A stretch of DNA of 64,000 bases from Marinobacter sp. BW6 (GTDB lineage Bacteria > Pseudomonadota > Gammaproteobacteria > Pseudomonadales > Oleiphilaceae). The stretch covers positions 496,001 to 560,000 of the forward strand of contig NZ_VIRN01000061.1 in assembly GCF_008107725.1 (NCBI RefSeq). Direction: 5' to 3'. The notes beneath the pieces are model-generated. The model did no database searches, had not been told where the DNA came from, and saw only the letters and a list, made by a program, of their open reading frames with translations. A program made the translations under genes and the position numbers. Shown here piece after piece: positions 63,746-64,000 of the stretch; the first letter of the stretch is position 1; each line of letters starts with the position of its first letter.

Positions 63746-64000
63746 GGATTGGGTGGCATCCCTTCAGTCCAAGTTGATTCGACACCATATGAAACGATGA
63801 ATGCATCAGATTTTGTTGATACTTCACCTGCTTGAACTCATTTTCAACTTGTTTAGAACCAGACCGGTCTAATGGTTCAACGATTCTGGGCAGGCCAGCA
63901 GTTTGATTAAATGCTTGGGACCGGTTAGAGAATGAGCAATAGTTGGCAAATCTCTAACAATTGATTATGGTTTTGCGCTCCGACTGAACGTTCGCTTTGC
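63746..64000. other. Last 255 bases, no gene seen
   Basis: This holds the upstream region of the SecD-like gene and, at 63986-64000, copy 4 of the short repeat. Nothing else recognised. Confidence 0.55.
63986..64000 (+). repeat. Short island repeat, copy 4 (cut by window end)
   Basis: GAACGTTCGCTTTGC, matching copy 2 in TTCGCTTTGC; the remainder lies outside the window. Confidence 0.5.

Overview
The window looks like the chromosome of a Marinobacter-like marine gammaproteobacterium. This rests on the gene order (rnr-rlmB-rpsF-rpsR-DUF2232-rplI-dnaB-alr, and proA-nadD-rsfS-rlmH-mrdA-rodA-rlpA-dacA-ybeD-lipB), on PPi-type phosphofructokinase, and on an Anr/FNR-type regulator. It is an inference from family resemblance and was not confirmed by any search.

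Layout. 1-8.5 kb: end of a chemotaxis receptor, an MMPL/RND transporter, a Spy/CpxP-like periplasmic protein, the GTPase YlqF, FabB, an FNR-type regulator with an FNR box just upstream, and an RmlD-like SDR lacking its catalytic Tyr and Lys. 8.5-17.2 kb: alr, dnaB, the S6/S18/L9 ribosomal protein cluster, rlmB, rnr and a tRNA-Leu(CAG). 17.3-30.4 kb: a large lipoprotein, SelO, an acyl-CoA dehydrogenase, ubiX, mpl, pfp, a glutaredoxin, a full chemotaxis receptor, a YqaA-like protein and an AarF/ABC1 kinase. 30.6-40.8 kb: a diguanylate cyclase, then the elongation/division envelope cluster from lipB back to proA, without the mltB and lipA usually found there. 40.9-44.4 kb: a tightly overlapping operon of two membrane-bound degenerate GGDEF proteins that keep the c-di-GMP I-site, followed by a DedA-PAP2 fusion. 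44.4-54.9 kb: a LON-domain protein, an HDOD protein, ilvD, a peptidoglycan-binding protein, an AI-2E family permease, two small orphans, a haloalkane-dehalogenase-like protein with Asn at the nucleophile position, a thioesterase, a DEAD-box helicase and folA.

From about 55.24 kb to the end lies an accessory island. It begins inside thyA, of which only the last 95 codons remain beside folA. The first 2 kb are AT-richer and gene-poor, with an orphan MbcA/ParS-type antitoxin and a probable frameshifted remnant. Then follow two cation-efflux (CDF) genes and a DUF3703 gene under two CadR/ZntR-like MerR-family promoters, a Met/His-rich exported protein, and a mercury-resistance locus (merR divergent from merT-merP-merF-merA) with a textbook 19-bp-spacer mer operator. 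No transposase or integrase is visible, and the island's far end is outside the window.

Most core genes are ordinary. The best candidates for something undescribed are the I-site GGDEF/DedA-PAP2 operon and the pair of metal-responsive promoters whose cognate regulator is not in view.
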